From the NCBI RefSeq assembly GCF_021650705.1, contig NZ_CP087138.1, positions 1,798,001 to 1,862,000 on the forward strand: 64,000 bases of DNA, given 5' to 3'. The number at the start of each line of letters is the position of its first letter. Position 1 is the first letter of the stretch. The notes below the pieces were generated by a model that did no database searches, was not told the origin of the DNA, and saw only the letters and a list, made by a program, of their open reading frames with translations. Made by a program: the position numbers and the translations under genes. Source of the DNA: Pseudomonas sp. KNUC1026 (GTDB lineage Bacteria > Pseudomonadota > Gammaproteobacteria > Pseudomonadales > Pseudomonadaceae). Shown here in pieces: positions 16,811-27,086 of the stretch.

Positions 16811-18228
16811 TCAGAACGACCGGACGATCTGCCCCAGCACCTCCATCGCCTTCTCCGAACTCGGCCCCCAGGGGTGCCCGTGGTTCAGCCGCGCGCAGTG
16901 GCGGAACGCCCGCTGCGCGGAAAAGATCGGCCCCGGCGCCAGGCTGATGCCTTGCGCCAACGCCAGTTGGAACAACTTCAGCGAGTCCACCTGTTCGGGG
17001 AATTCGAACCACAGAAGTACCCGCCCTCCGGCCGCGTCACTCGCGTGCTCTCGGGGAAATGCCGCGCTGCCGCTGCCAGCATCGCCTGCTGTTGCTGCTC
17101 CAGCGCCTGGCGGAGCTTGCGCAGGTGGCGGTCGAAGCCGCCGTGTTGCAGGTAGTCGGCGATCGCAGCCTGGGTGGGCACCGAGGGCGAAATGGTGGTC
17201 ATCAGCTTGAGCTGGGCGATTTTCTGGGTGTATCGGCCGCCAGCGACCCAGCCCACCCGGTAACCGGGTGCCAGGCATTTCGAGAACGAGCCGCAGTGCA
17301 TGAACAGGCCCTGGGTGTCATAGCTCTTGAGCGGGCGAGGGGGCTGAAAGCCGTAATGCAGCTCGGCGTACACGTCATCCTCGATCAGCGGCACCTGGTG
17401 CTGGTGCAGCAGGTCGCTCAGGCGCTGTTTGCTGGCCTCGGAGAGGCTAGCGCCGATGGGGTTCTGGAAGCTGCTCATGAACCAGCACGCCTTGATCGGC
17501 AGGTTCGCCAGGCTGTGCTCGAGGCTGCCCAGGTCGATGCCGTCGCGCGGGTGAACCGGCATCTCCACCGCTTTGAGCTTGAGCCGCTCCAGCACCTGCA
17601 GGCAGGCATAGAAGGCCGGCGCCTCGATGGCCACCAGGTCGCCCGGCTCGGTGACCGCTTGCAGGCACAGGTTCAACGCCTCCATGGCGCCGGTGGTGAT
17701 GACCAGCTCCTCCATCGGCAGCAGCACGCCGCTGACCATGTAGCGCAGGGCGATCTGGCGCTTCAGTTCCGGGTTGCCGTCGGTCTGGTCGGCGATGATG
17801 GCGTGGGGCGAGAGCTGGCGCAGGCTCTGGCCCATGGAGCGAGCCAGGCGGGCGAGGGGGAACAGGTCGGCACTGGGAAAGGCCGAACCGAACGGCACCG
17901 TGTGCGGATTGCGCAGCGAGCCGAGCACGGAGAACACCAGCTCGCTGACGTCCACCTCGGTGGCACCCGGCTGGCGCGCCTGCATGGCAGGTTCAGCCAA
18001 TGGCTGGCGCACGTGCTCACGCACGTAATAACCCGAGCGCTCGCGTGCCTGGATCAGGCCGCGGTCTTCGAGCAGGTAATAGGCCTTGAACACCGTGGCC
18101 GGGCTCACGCTGTAGGCCTGGCAGGCCTGGCGCACCGAAGGAATGCGATCATTCGGGGCCAGTACCCCTTGGCGGATCAGCGCGGAGATTTCATCGGCGA
18201 GCTTTTCATAGCGCTTGAGCTTGTGCAT
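16811..18228 (-). CDS. MocR/PdxR-type regulator: GntR winged helix fused to an aminotransferase fold (frameshifted)
   Basis: N-terminal GntR helix-turn-helix (IRQGVLAPNDRIPSVRQACQ, about 15-75) followed by a class I aminotransferase domain. The PLP-lysine lies in SFSKCLAPGYRVGWV and the cofactor contacts in NPIGAS. The frame breaks near the C-terminus; one more base at 17014 (GG instead of G on the + strand) restores EGGYFLWFEFPEQVDSL and about 472 residues, the normal MocR length. Such proteins use PLP-bound amino compounds as effectors. The OCD-like gene directly downstream is a likely target. A 185-bp gap separates it from the divergent oxidase gene. Confidence 0.85.
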
Positions 18229-18413
18229 CTGATCCGTCCTTTCGCAAAGTGCGTGCAGTATAGCGGATCATGAATTCGCCAATAATGATTGAGCAGAAAA
18301 CGAACTGATCCGTTTTTTTTGGAGATATCTGGATCTGAACAGATCAAGCCTTGTGGTTCATCATGCGCCCGCCTCTGAATCATGGGCGGCCAGCTTGCCG
18401 CCGGGGAATGCAG

Positions 18414-20381
18414 ATGTTCGGAAAACTCAGTTGGGAGGCGGTGCCATGGCACGAGCCTATCGTCATGGTCACGCTGGCCTGTGTCGCACTGCTGGGCGCA
18501 GCCCTGGTGGCGGCACTGACCTGGTACAGGAAATGGGGTTACCTGTGGCACGAGTGGCTGACCTCGGTGGACCACAAGCGCATAGGCGTGATGTACATCA
18601 TCGTCGCGCTGGTGATGCTGCTGCGTGGCTTCGCCGATGCCATCATGATGCGCAGCCAGCTGGCGCTGGCCACCGAAGGTCAGCCCGGCTACCTGCCGCC
18701 TGAACACTACGACCAGATCTTCACCGCCCACGGCGTGATCATGATCATCTTCATGGCCATGCCGTTCTTCACCGGCCTGATGAACATCGTGGTGCCGCTG
18801 CAACTGGGCGCACGCGACGTCGCCTTCCCGTTCCTCAACTCGCTGAGCTTCTGGCTGCTGGTGGCCGGCGCTGTGCTGGTGAACCTGTCGCTGGGTGTAG
18901 GGGAGTTCGCCAAGACCGGCTGGATCGCCTACCCGCCGCTTTCGGAGCTGGGCTACAGCCCGGGCGTGGGGGTGGACTACTACATCTGGGCGCTGCAGAT
19001 CTCCGGCATCGGCACCACCCTCACCGGGGTCAACTTTCTGGTGACGGTGCTGAAGATGCGCGCGCCGGGCATGAAGCTGATGGACATGCCGATCTTCACC
19101 TGGACCTGCACCTGGGCCAACGTGCTGATCGTCAGCTCTTTCCCGATCCTCACCGCTGCGCTGTTCATGCTCACGCTGGACCGCTACCTGGGCTTCCACC
19201 TGTTCACCAACGACCTGGGCGGCAACCCCATGATGTACGTGAACCTGTTCTGGGCCTGGGGCCACCCGGAGGTGTACATCCTGGTGCTGCCGGCATTCGG
19301 GGTGTATTCGGAGGTGGTGTCGACCTTCGCCGGCAAGGCGCTGTTCGGCCACCGCTCGATGATCTACGCCAGTGGCGCGATCACCTTCCTGGGCTTCATG
19401 GTGTGGCTGCACCACTTCTTCACCATGGGCTCGGGCGCCAACGTCAACGCCTTCTTCGGCATCGCCACCACGGTGATTTCCATCCCCACCGGGGCGAAGC
19501 TGTTCAACTGGCTCTTCACCATTTATCGCGGCCGCCTGCGTTTCACCACACCGATCTGGTGGACGCTGAGCTTCATGGTGATCTTCAGCCTCGGTGGCAT
19601 GACCGGCGTGCTGCTGGCGGTGCCGGGCGCTGACTTCGTGCTGCACAACAGCCTGTTCGTGGTCGCGCACTTTCACAACGTGATCATCGGCGGGGCGGTG
19701 TTCGGCTACCTGGCCGGCATGACCTACTGGTTCCCCAAAGTCTTCGGCTTCAAGCTGGTGGAGAGCTGGGGCAAGGCTGCCATCGCGTTCTGGTCGGTGG
19801 GGTTCTTCCTGGCCTTCATGCCGCTGTATGCGCTGGGCTTCATGGGCATGACGCGGCGCCTGAACCACACCGACAACCCGCTGTGGACGCCCTGGCTGCA
19901 CGTGGCCATGGCCGGCGCGGTGCTGATCGCCTTCGGCATCGCCTGCCAGTTGATCCAGCTGTATGTCAGCTACCGCCAGCGCTACGCCAACCGCGACCTC
20001 ACCGGCGACCCGTGGGACGGCCGCACGCTGGAATGGGCCACGGCTTCGCCTGCACCGTTCTATAACTTCGCGGTAGTGCCCAAGGTACACGGGCTCGATG
20101 CCTGGCACGCGATCAAGCAGCAAGGCGCAACCCGGCCAACCCGCTACCGTCCGATCCACATGCCCAACAACACCGCCACCGGCCTGTTGATGGGGGTTGG
20201 CAGCGCACTGCTGGGCTTTGCGATGATCTGGCATATCTGGTGGCTGGCCCTGGCTGCACTGGCTGCGACCATCGGCGTGTTCGTTTGCCATGCTGCGCGC
20301 GACGACCAGGGCTACTACGTGCCGGTCGAAGACATCGAGCGCATCGAGCGCCAGGCCGCCGCCAAACGCCTCGGAGCATAA
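18414..20381 (+). CDS. cyoB: Cytochrome bo-type quinol oxidase subunit I, orphan copy
   Basis: Haem-copper oxidase subunit I, about 655 residues with many membrane spans. Catalytic ligands are present: the haem His near [11 protein letters not shown], CuB His and cross-linked Tyr in [12 protein letters not shown], the His pair in WLHHFFTMG and the His-x-His in [12 protein letters not shown]. The N-terminal [12 protein letters not shown] and the long C-terminal extension match CyoB, not cytochrome c oxidases. No cyoA, cyoC, cyoD or cyoE lies nearby, which is unusual. ATG 18414 follows GGGGAATGCAG; ATG 18408 is an alternative. It must borrow partners from elsewhere or serve another role. Confidence 0.9.
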   Translation: MFGKLSWEAVPWHEPIVMVTLACVALLGAALVAALTWYRKWGYLWHEWLTSVDHKRIGVMYIIVALVMLLRGFADAIMMRSQLALATEGQPGYLPPEHYDQIFTAHGVIMIIFMAMPFFTGLMNIVVPLQLGARDVAFPFLNSLSFWLLVAGAVLVNLSLGVGEFAKTGWIAYPPLSELGYSPGVGVDYYIWALQISGIGTTLTGVNFLVTVLKMRAPGMKLMDMPIFTWTCTWANVLIVSSFPILTAALFMLTLDRYLGFHLFTNDLGGNPMMYVNLFWAWGHPEVYILVLPAFGVYSEVVSTFAGKALFGHRSMIYASGAITFLGFMVWLHHFFTMGSGANVNAFFGIATTVISIPTGAKLFNWLFTIYRGRLRFTTPIWWTLSFMVIFSLGGMTGVLLAVPGADFVLHNSLFVVAHFHNVIIGGAVFGYLAGMTYWFPKVFGFKLVESWGKAAIAFWSVGFFLAFMPLYALGFMGMTRRLNHTDNPLWTPWLHVAMAGAVLIAFGIACQLIQLYVSYRQRYANRDLTGDPWDGRTLEWATASPAPFYNFAVVPKVHGLDAWHAIKQQGATRPTRYRPIHMPNNTATGLLMGVGSALLGFAMIWHIWWLALAALAATIGVFVCHAARDDQGYYVPVEDIERIERQAAAKRLGA

Positions 20382-20472
20382 CCGAGCGAAACGGGGTCAT
20401 AGCGTTGGGCGAGGGTGCCATTGAAATCATTCGGTGGCACCATTGCCGATCCTGTTTGCCTCGGAGGCCCTC

Positions 20473-22326
20473 ATGCTCCGTTCATTCGAACGACGGCTCG
20501 ACCCCTTTCCACCTGATGAAATCCCGCCGCCACCGGTCGGGCTGCTGCGCTTTCTCTGGGCCTGCACCCGCGGTGCGCGCGGCTATGTGCTGGCGATGGC
20601 GGTGCTCAGCGCAGCGGTTTCCATCTACGAAGCCTGGCTGTTCTCGTTCCTGGGGCAGGTGGTCGACTCGCTGGCCGCCTGGCAAGCCGGCGGCGCGGGC
20701 GCCGAGCAGGAACGCCGGGTGCTCTGGACCATCGGCCTGGTGCTGATGGCAAGCATCGGCCTGGTGGCGCTGCGCACCATGGTTCAGCACCAGGTGCTGG
20801 CGATCAACCTGCCGCTGCGGCTGCGCTGGGACTTCCACCGGTTGATGCTCCGGCAGAGCCTGTCGTTCTTCTCCGACGAGTTCTCCGGGCGCGTTACCAC
20901 CAAGGTGATGCAGACCGCGCTGGCGGTGCGCGACGTGCTGTTCACCCTGATCGAGATCGTGCCCGGCATCGGTGTGTACTTCATCGCCATCATCGCCCTG
21001 GCCGGGGGCTTCGACTGGCGCCTGATGCTGCCGTTCCTGGCCTGGGTGGTGTTGTTCGGCCTGGCCCTGCGCTGGTTCGTGCCGCGCCTGGGCAAGGTGG
21101 GTGAAGAGCAGGCGCACGCGCGCTCGTCGATGACCGGCCGCGTGTCGGACGCCTACACCAACATCACCACGGTCAAGCTGTTCTCCCACTCCAAGCGCGA
21201 GGCGCATTTTGCCCGGGCGGCGATGGAAGACTTCAAGAACACCGGCTTCAGGCAGATGCGCCTGGTCAGCCAGTTCGAGATCGTCAACGAGGCGCTGGTG
21301 GTCGGCGTGATCATGGGCGGCGGTGGCTATGCGTTGTGGCTGTGGCACCAGGGCGAGGTCGGTGCCGGTGCGGTGGCGGCGATCACCGCGATGGCCTTGC
21401 GCATCAACGGCATGTCGCACTGGATCATGTGGCAGATGACCTCGCTGTTCGAAAACATCGGCACGGTGCAGGACGGCATGTCGACCCTGACCCACGGGCC
21501 GAAGATCCTCGATGCGCCCGGTGCGAAAGAGCTCGACACCGCAGGCGGCGAAGTGGTGTTCGACAACGTCAGCTTCAACTATGGCGGCGAGCGGCAGGTG
21601 CTCGACGGCCTGAGCCTGGCCATTCGCCCGGGCGAGAAGATCGGCCTGGTCGGCCGCTCGGGGGCTGGCAAGTCGACGCTGATCAACTTGCTGCTGCGCT
21701 TCTACGACCTGGACAGCGGGCACATCCGCATCGATGGCCAGGACATCGCCAAGGTCACCCAGGACAGCCTGCGCGCAGCCATCGGCATGGTGACCCAGGA
21801 CACCTCGCTGCTGCACCGCTCGATCCGCGACAACATCGCCTACGGCCGCCCGGATGCCACCGATGCGCAAATCCAGGCGGCTGCCGCCAATGCCCAGGCC
21901 GACGGCTTCATCCGCCAGTTGAGCGACCGCGATGGGCACACCGGCTACGACACCCTGGTGGGCGAACGGGGCATCAAGCTCTCCGGGGGCCAGCGCCAGC
22001 GCGTGGCGATCGCCCGGGTGATGCTGAAAAACGCCCCGATCCTGCTGCTGGATGAGGCCACCAGCGCGCTGGACTCCGAAGCCGAAGTGGCGATCCAGGA
22101 GAGCCTGGATGAAATGATGCAAGGCAAGACGGTGATTGCTATCGCTCACCGCCTCTCGACCATCGCGGCCATGGACCGGCTGATCGTGATGGACCAGGGC
22201 CGCATCATCGAGCAGGGCACCCACGCACAGCTGCTGGCGCTCAACGGTGCCTATGCGCAGCTGTGGCGGCACCAGAGCGGCGGCTTTCTGGGTGAGGATC
22301 AGGGGTTGGTGGACGCGGGCGGCTGA
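20473..22326 (+). CDS. ABC exporter, fused membrane and ATPase domains (MsbA/multidrug type)
   Basis: A 617-residue half-transporter acting as a homodimer in the inner membrane. Six transmembrane helices occupy roughly residues 25-320. The ATPase domain shows Walker A GRSGAGKST (about 393-401), signature LSGGQRQRVAIARV (about 504), Walker B ILLLDEATSALD and the His switch in AIAHRLST. A strong ribosome site CGGAGG precedes ATG 20473. The cargo is not evident. It follows the orphan cyoB by 92 bp on the same strand and may share its transcript. A hairpin lies after its stop. Confidence 0.88.
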   Translation: MLRSFERRLDPFPPDEIPPPPVGLLRFLWACTRGARGYVLAMAVLSAAVSIYEAWLFSFLGQVVDSLAAWQAGGAGAEQERRVLWTIGLVLMASIGLVALRTMVQHQVLAINLPLRLRWDFHRLMLRQSLSFFSDEFSGRVTTKVMQTALAVRDVLFTLIEIVPGIGVYFIAIIALAGGFDWRLMLPFLAWVVLFGLALRWFVPRLGKVGEEQAHARSSMTGRVSDAYTNITTVKLFSHSKREAHFARAAMEDFKNTGFRQMRLVSQFEIVNEALVVGVIMGGGGYALWLWHQGEVGAGAVAAITAMALRINGMSHWIMWQMTSLFENIGTVQDGMSTLTHGPKILDAPGAKELDTAGGEVVFDNVSFNYGGERQVLDGLSLAIRPGEKIGLVGRSGAGKSTLINLLLRFYDLDSGHIRIDGQDIAKVTQDSLRAAIGMVTQDTSLLHRSIRDNIAYGRPDATDAQIQAAAANAQADGFIRQLSDRDGHTGYDTLVGERGIKLSGGQRQRVAIARVMLKNAPILLLDEATSALDSEAEVAIQESLDEMMQGKTVIAIAHRLSTIAAMDRLIVMDQGRIIEQGTHAQLLALNGAYAQLWRHQSGGFLGEDQGLVDAGG

Positions 22327-22350
22327 TCGCCTGAGGGCGGAGCAAAGCAA

Positions 22351-22380
22351 GTGCGTGGGCCCTCTGGCAGGCCCGCGCAC
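22351..22380. terminator. Hairpin terminator between convergent genes
   Basis: GTGCGTGGGCC-CTCTGGCA-GGCCCGCGCAC: an 11-bp stem with one mismatch and an 8-base loop, placed between the ABC exporter stop and the convergent small-protein stop. It is suited to stopping transcription from both sides; there is no long U run. Confidence 0.6.
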
Positions 22381-22396
22381 CTTGATGTTCCAATGC

Positions 22397-22627
22397 TCAG
22401 AGGTCTTTCTTGACCTCCTTGTCGACGTGTTTGTCGGCCTTGTGCCGCTCGGCGTCATCATGCTTGGCGCCCTTGTCGACTTCTTTGGCGTCGTGCTTGG
22501 CGCCTTTGTCGATTTCCTTGGCGTCGTGGTTCACGCCCTTTTCAAGCTCGTTTTCGGCGAAGGCCATCGGGGCGGTGGTGGCGCCGAGCAGCAGGGCAGT
22601 GGCGAGGGTCAGAAGCGTCTTGCGCAT
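22397..22627 (-). CDS. Small secreted protein with charged lysine/aspartate repeats
   Basis: A 76-residue protein. Residues 1-24 form a clear signal peptide (MRKTLLTLATALLLGATTAP, cleaved after AFA). The mature part is about 50 residues of near-repeats: VNHDAKEIDKG, AKHDAKEVDKG, AKHDDAERHK, strongly helical and charged, with no Cys. It is probably periplasmic. I do not know the family's function; the make-up is like hydrophilic stress proteins, which is only a comparison. It faces the exporter gene across a hairpin. Confidence 0.75.
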   Translation of the reverse strand: MRKTLLTLATALLLGATTAPMAFAENELEKGVNHDAKEIDKGAKHDAKEVDKGAKHDDAERHKADKHVDKEVKKDL

Positions 22628-22772
22628 GGGTGGTTTCCTTTTTCAAATGCCAGCCTGTCATTAGACTGTTTTTTCACGCTAGCCCATCTAGAAAACTGTG
22701 CCGTGCGCCTCGTCGGCGCAATCGTGGAAAAAGACGCCCGCACAGCCGGGGGAGGCTGTACGGGCGCAGGGC

Positions 22773-23108
22773 TCAGCAGTACTGGTCGAGTACCTTGACC
22801 CCGGCGTGATGGCGGTTCTGCTGCCAGCTGCGGGTCAAGGTGCTCAGCACGTTGCCGATGAACTCCCGGTCGGCTGCGGCGCGCTTGCCGACGTAGCCTG
22901 CACCCCGGCGGTACACCCGAAGGCGGGTGCGCATGTGGGGGCGATGCTGCTCGAACTGCTCCTCGCAGGTGTGCGGGGTCATGGCTTCGATGTGTACGTT
23001 GCCCTCGGCGCACACCCAGAGGATGTGGCTGTCATGGCTATCCCGGCGGGCGGCGAAAAGACGGGCCAGGTCATCGACGGTCGGTTGTTGGTTCAGGTTC
23101 AGCGTCAT
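22773..23108 (-). CDS. Hypothetical protein, 111 residues
   Basis: I do not recognise this family. It is a soluble, Arg/His-rich protein with two central Cys (WVCAEG, HTCEEQF) and a final Cys (LDQYC). No signal peptide or membrane span. Codon use fits its neighbours, and ATG 23108 follows GAGGTGAATC. It is monocistronic as far as can be seen, 145 bp upstream of the small secreted protein on the same strand. Confidence 0.65.
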   Translation of the reverse strand: MTLNLNQQPTVDDLARLFAARRDSHDSHILWVCAEGNVHIEAMTPHTCEEQFEQHRPHMRTRLRVYRRGAGYVGKRAAADREFIGNVLSTLTRSWQQNRHHAGVKVLDQYC

Positions 23109-23687
23109 GATTCACCTCGTATCGATCGATCTGTTATCCAAGTTCGTCCAGCGGGCTGTTCGTGTAGTGGATGCTTATGGCCGCTACAAGCAAACGCCGG
23201 GCACAGCAACGCTCAGGAGGGGAATCAGCAGGGGAGGCGATAAGGAACGCCGCCCGGCAGCTTGACAAGTTCCAGCCTGCGCGCCACGCCTGTGCGGCGC
23301 TTTGCGGGTCAGTTCATCAATCTGCCTTGTGGGCAGCACACTAACGAAGAGCCTGGCGGCTTGCCAGGCAATCAGACCGCTGTTGCCAGCGCTCCCGATC
23401 AGGGAGATGGCTGCATCATGCAAAAGGAAAGATGCCCCGTCAACACATTTTGTAGTGTTAATTCTAAAGGACTACATATTGCCTGAGTGTCCGACAATCC
23501 TGCCGCTTCAGCCTTGCCGCTGACACCTGCATGATCTGGACTGAGCATGCTCCGGCCGCACTCGGCACACTCGGCAGCGACGCAGTGGCCGACCGCTTGG
23601 AGGCACAAATGCTGTGGCCTCTTGCTATTGGTAAGTGGCTGAAACGATGATGTCGGAATATTTCAGAAACACCTGCCTGGAGCGCAC
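23109..23687. other. 579-bp gap without a credible gene
   Basis: Short open frames here on both strands have poor composition and no ribosome sites, so none is called. The region holds the divergent promoters for the hypothetical protein at 22773-23108 and the GGDEF-EAL gene. One hairpin, GCCTGGC-GGCTT-GCCAGGC, lies at 23351-23369. The part around 23440-23480 is AT-richer than the rest. Confidence 0.6.
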
Positions 23688-26492
23688 ATGGAGTTGTCCC
23701 CGCGAGACCTCGACCAAGTATTGAGGCAGGCCGCACTGGCGGGTCATGACCAGCAATGGGGTTTTTACCGGGTAGGCGAGCATCTGCAACTGGCGGGGCA
23801 GGGCAGCGCCCCGTTCGGCTGGCCGCCCACGCTCGACGATGGCGCGCTCGATGCCTTCTGCCGGGCCTGGAACCTGCACCGCTGGGCCACCGGCCACGGT
23901 GAAACCGAACTGGGCTGGTTGCTGGCACCGCGCGCGCTGTCCGGCTCCCTGACCCTGGCGGCACTCGCCCAGCGCCTGGGCCTGTGCCTGCAAAGCCAGG
24001 CGTTGGCGCGCGCCCAGCACACCCAGCGCGTGCTCTACAGCATCAGCCACCTGGCAACCTCCGTGCGCGACAGGGCGACGTTCATGGTGCGCCTGCACCA
24101 GGAGCTGGGCACCCTGATCGATGCGGAAAACTTTTACCTGGCGCTGTACGACAGCCGTACCCAGGCGATCAGCTATCCGTACTACGTCGACACCACTGAC
24201 GATGAGGCCCTGGAAAACGACGGCCGTGAAAGCCTTAACCCCGAACGCCTGTCGATGACCGGCCTGGTGCTCACCAGCGGCCAGCCGCTGCTGGTGACTC
24301 AGCAGGACATTCATCGCGCAGGCGAGACCGGGCGGTTCTACTGCCTTGGCCATGTGCCGGAATTCTGGATGGGCGCGCCGCTGAAAAACGCCGCCGACCA
24401 GGTGTTCGGCATGATCGCCATGCAGGTGTACCAGCCCGAGCGCGTGTACAGCGCTGAGGACCGCGCGCTGTTTCTGGTGGTGGCGCGGCACGTGGCGCTG
24501 GCGCTGGACCGCATCCTGCATCGCGCACATCTGGAGGAAATGGTCGCCGAACGTACCCGCGAGCTCACCCGCCTCAATGAAACCCTGCGTCAGCAGGTCG
24601 CCGAACGCGAACGTGCCGAACACTTGCAGGCGGCGCTGTTCCAGATTGCCGAGCTGTCGAGCCAGCCAGGTGATGTGACCCAGTTGTTCCCGCAGCTTCA
24701 TGCCATCGTTGGCGAGCTGCTTTACGCGCGCAATTTCTACATCGCCCAGTACGACCCTGAAACCGCCGAGGTCACCTTCCCGTACTACATCGACGAGCAA
24801 GTCACCCGCCGCCCAGCACCGCGCCGCGGCCGACGTGGGCTGACCGAATACGTGATTCGCCAGCGCCGCCCCTGCCTGATCGACTACGAAGACGCCACCG
24901 ACCTGATGGACAGCGGCGAGATCCAGACCACCAACGAGCCGGTGCGCTCGCAGTCGTGGCTGGGCATTCCGCTGTTCTCCGATGCGGTGGTGCGGGGCGT
25001 GCTGGTGGTGCAGAGCTACATTTCGGATGTGCGCTACAGCCTGCGCGATCAGGAGCTGCTCACCTTCGTCTCCAGGCACATTGACACGGCCCTGGCCCGG
25101 CGCAGCGCCGCCGAAGCCATCCACCAGGCCAACCTGCGCCTGGAAGCCCGCGTGCAGGACCGCACCCGCGAACTGGACCTGGCCAATGCCCAGCTGCTGC
25201 ATGAGAACATCCACGACTCGCTCACAGGCCTGCCCAACCGTGCGCACCTGCAGCAGCGGCTGGAGTGGGAATGGGAGCAGTACCGCCGCGACGGCCGGCC
25301 ACTGGCGGTGATGTTTCTGGACCTGGACCGCTTCAAGCTGATCAACGACAGCCGCGGCCACCATTTTGGCGACTTGCTGCTGATGGCCGCCGCTGCCCGT
25401 TTGCGCAGTTGCCTGCGCGAAGGCGACCTGCTTGCGCGCCTGGGCGGCGACGAGTTCGCGGTGCTGGCGCCCGAGGCACCGGTGGAGGTGGCGGTGAGCA
25501 TCGCCGAGCGCATTCTGGCGGCGTTCGACCTGCCGTTTCACCTGGACGGGCAGGCGGTGTTTTCGTCTTGCAGTGTGGGCGTGGTCAACGCCGATGAGCA
25601 ATTCCACCGGGAACCCTCGGACCTGCTGCGCGACGCCGACGCCGCGATGTACCGGGTCAAGAATGCCGGGCGGGACAGCTTTGCGGTGTTCAACCAGGTG
25701 CTGCGCCGCGAGGTGTCAGACCAGTTGGAGCGTGAAAGCGCCTTGCGCAACGCGCTCAAACGCGACGATGAGCTGGTGCCGTTCTTCCAGCCGATCATCG
25801 ACGTGGCCAGCGGCAAGCTGGTGGCGCTCGAAGCGCTGATCCGCTGGCGTCAGGCCGATGGCCGGATTCTCGCGCCGGGCGCCTTCCTGCCTGCACTGGA
25901 GGGCCTGCGCCTGATCGGCCGGCTGGATCATTACATGCTGCGCAGCGTGGCGCAGTTGCTGGCCAACCCCGCCCATGAGCACTGGCCGACCGTGCATGTC
26001 AATTGCTCGGCCTACAGCATCACCCGCCCCGAATTTGCCGGCGAGGTGCTCGAGCTGCTTGCCAGCTTCGATGTGGCGCCGCACCGCATCTGCCTGGAAC
26101 TGACCGAAGGCGCGCTGGTGGCGGAGCCGGAGCGGGCACGCCAGGCCATGCTGCAACTGGCCGAGCATGGCATGTCGGTGGTGCTGGATGACTTTGGTGC
26201 GGGCTTTTCGTCCTTGAGCTATGTGCACCAGTTCCACTTCACGGGGCTCAAGATCGACAAGTCCTTCATCCTCGAACTCACCGGCAGTAACCGCAGCCGG
26301 GCGATCGTTCGGGCCATCGTGCGCATGGCCGAATCGCTGGGCCTGTCGGTGGTGGCCGAAGGGGTCGAGGACCAGGCAGCGCTGAACCTGCTGCGCGATA
26401 TCGGCGCCGGGCAGGCGCAGGGGTATCACATGGCAAGGCCACTGGCGCTGGCCGACTTGCTGGCGCACCCGTTGTGGGAAGGGCTGGCCTGA
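23688..26492 (+). CDS. Dual GAF, GGDEF and EAL protein (cyclic-di-GMP cyclase/phosphodiesterase)
   Basis: A 934-residue soluble signalling protein. Domains in order: N-terminal region (1-115), GAF 1 (about 120-275), coiled coil, GAF 2 (about 320-470), coiled coil, GGDEF (about 505-665), EAL (about 680-930). The cyclase site is intact (LARLGGDEF, near 585) with an inhibitory RxxD site five residues before it (REGD). EAL residues are also intact: LEALIRW, NCSAYS, LELTEG, LDDFGAGFSS, LKIDKSF, AEGVED. Both activities are possible; GAF ligands are unknown. No membrane span. Monocistronic or leading the small genes downstream. Confidence 0.9.
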   Translation: MELSPRDLDQVLRQAALAGHDQQWGFYRVGEHLQLAGQGSAPFGWPPTLDDGALDAFCRAWNLHRWATGHGETELGWLLAPRALSGSLTLAALAQRLGLCLQSQALARAQHTQRVLYSISHLATSVRDRATFMVRLHQELGTLIDAENFYLALYDSRTQAISYPYYVDTTDDEALENDGRESLNPERLSMTGLVLTSGQPLLVTQQDIHRAGETGRFYCLGHVPEFWMGAPLKNAADQVFGMIAMQVYQPERVYSAEDRALFLVVARHVALALDRILHRAHLEEMVAERTRELTRLNETLRQQVAERERAEHLQAALFQIAELSSQPGDVTQLFPQLHAIVGELLYARNFYIAQYDPETAEVTFPYYIDEQVTRRPAPRRGRRGLTEYVIRQRRPCLIDYEDATDLMDSGEIQTTNEPVRSQSWLGIPLFSDAVVRGVLVVQSYISDVRYSLRDQELLTFVSRHIDTALARRSAAEAIHQANLRLEARVQDRTRELDLANAQLLHENIHDSLTGLPNRAHLQQRLEWEWEQYRRDGRPLAVMFLDLDRFKLINDSRGHHFGDLLLMAAAARLRSCLREGDLLARLGGDEFAVLAPEAPVEVAVSIAERILAAFDLPFHLDGQAVFSSCSVGVVNADEQFHREPSDLLRDADAAMYRVKNAGRDSFAVFNQVLRREVSDQLERESALRNALKRDDELVPFFQPIIDVASGKLVALEALIRWRQADGRILAPGAFLPALEGLRLIGRLDHYMLRSVAQLLANPAHEHWPTVHVNCSAYSITRPEFAGEVLELLASFDVAPHRICLELTEGALVAEPERARQAMLQLAEHGMSVVLDDFGAGFSSLSYVHQFHFTGLKIDKSFILELTGSNRSRAIVRAIVRMAESLGLSVVAEGVEDQAALNLLRDIGAGQAQGYHMARPLALADLLAHPLWEGLA

Positions 26493-26584
26493 GCGAGCGC
26501 GCCTGGGGTTGCCGTTGGTCAGGTCGACTGAAGGGTTGGCGAGGCTTGCAGGTCCAGTGGAGATAACGGCACTGGAAGCTGAAC

Positions 26585-26830
26585 ATGAACAACGCGATGC
26601 AAGTGGCTGATTCGGCAAGCCCCAACGGCGACCAGTTGTTCGCCGAGTTCCTGCGTTCAACCCTGGCAATGCGGGCCATCCCCGCCGAAAGCCTCGGCAC
26701 GGGCGCCTGGCGCTCGGCCGTTGAACGCCAGCACAAAGCGTTTTCGAGTTGGACGCTGTATCTGCAAACCCAGGCGACCACCCACGAAGGCCTGCGAAAG
26801 CTCAGGGCCGGCGCTCGCTTGGCGGTTTGA
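26585..26830 (+). CDS. Hypothetical protein, 81 residues
   Basis: A small soluble protein with no recognised motif (MNNAMQVADSASPNGDQLFA at the start). GGAAGCTG lies before ATG 26585. It is 92 bp after the GGDEF-EAL gene and 53 bp ahead of another small gene. Codon use is in keeping with real genes here, but evidence is limited to that and to the spacing. Confidence 0.5.
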   Translation: MNNAMQVADSASPNGDQLFAEFLRSTLAMRAIPAESLGTGAWRSAVERQHKAFSSWTLYLQTQATTHEGLRKLRAGARLAV

Positions 26831-26883
26831 ACCTTGCAAGCACCGGTGCTGCCCAAACAGGTACTGACCCGGGAGAAACCAGC

Positions 26884-27000
26884 ATGGCTCAAGAACAGCA
26901 AAACCCACCGAAAGACGACACCCCTGCGCACTCCACCGAGCAGGAGCGCGAGCGGCTCAAGGACTTCAACAAAGGCGGCATCCCACCAGGCTCCAGCTGA
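26884..27000 (+). CDS. Very small hydrophilic protein, 38 residues
   Basis: MAQEQQNPPKDDTPAHSTEQ starts a strongly polar peptide ending in GGIPPGSS. A good ribosome site (GGGAGAAACCAGC) precedes ATG 26884. It is too short for a domain call and likely disordered. Small polar proteins of this kind are common and unassigned in Pseudomonas. Confidence 0.5.
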   Translation: MAQEQQNPPKDDTPAHSTEQERERLKDFNKGGIPPGSS

Positions 27001-27086
27001 ACGAGGTGATACGACTCTGGCGTGCAGCAAGCTGTAGAAATTCCTATGCCTGCCGATATACCTGCATCACCCAGCAGGAGCACGCC

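Noticed and set aside
18177..20291. Long open frame of about 700 codons antisense to cyoB
   Set aside because: It mirrors a real membrane-protein gene, is rich in His, Gln and Arg, has no ribosome site or domain, and is a typical shadow in GC-rich DNA.
20482..22461. Long open frame antisense to the ABC exporter
   Set aside because: Composition is skewed and no family motif is seen; the sense strand carries a full ABC exporter.
23625..25607. 660-codon open frame antisense to the GGDEF-EAL gene
   Set aside because: No domain, biased composition and complete overlap with a motif-rich gene.
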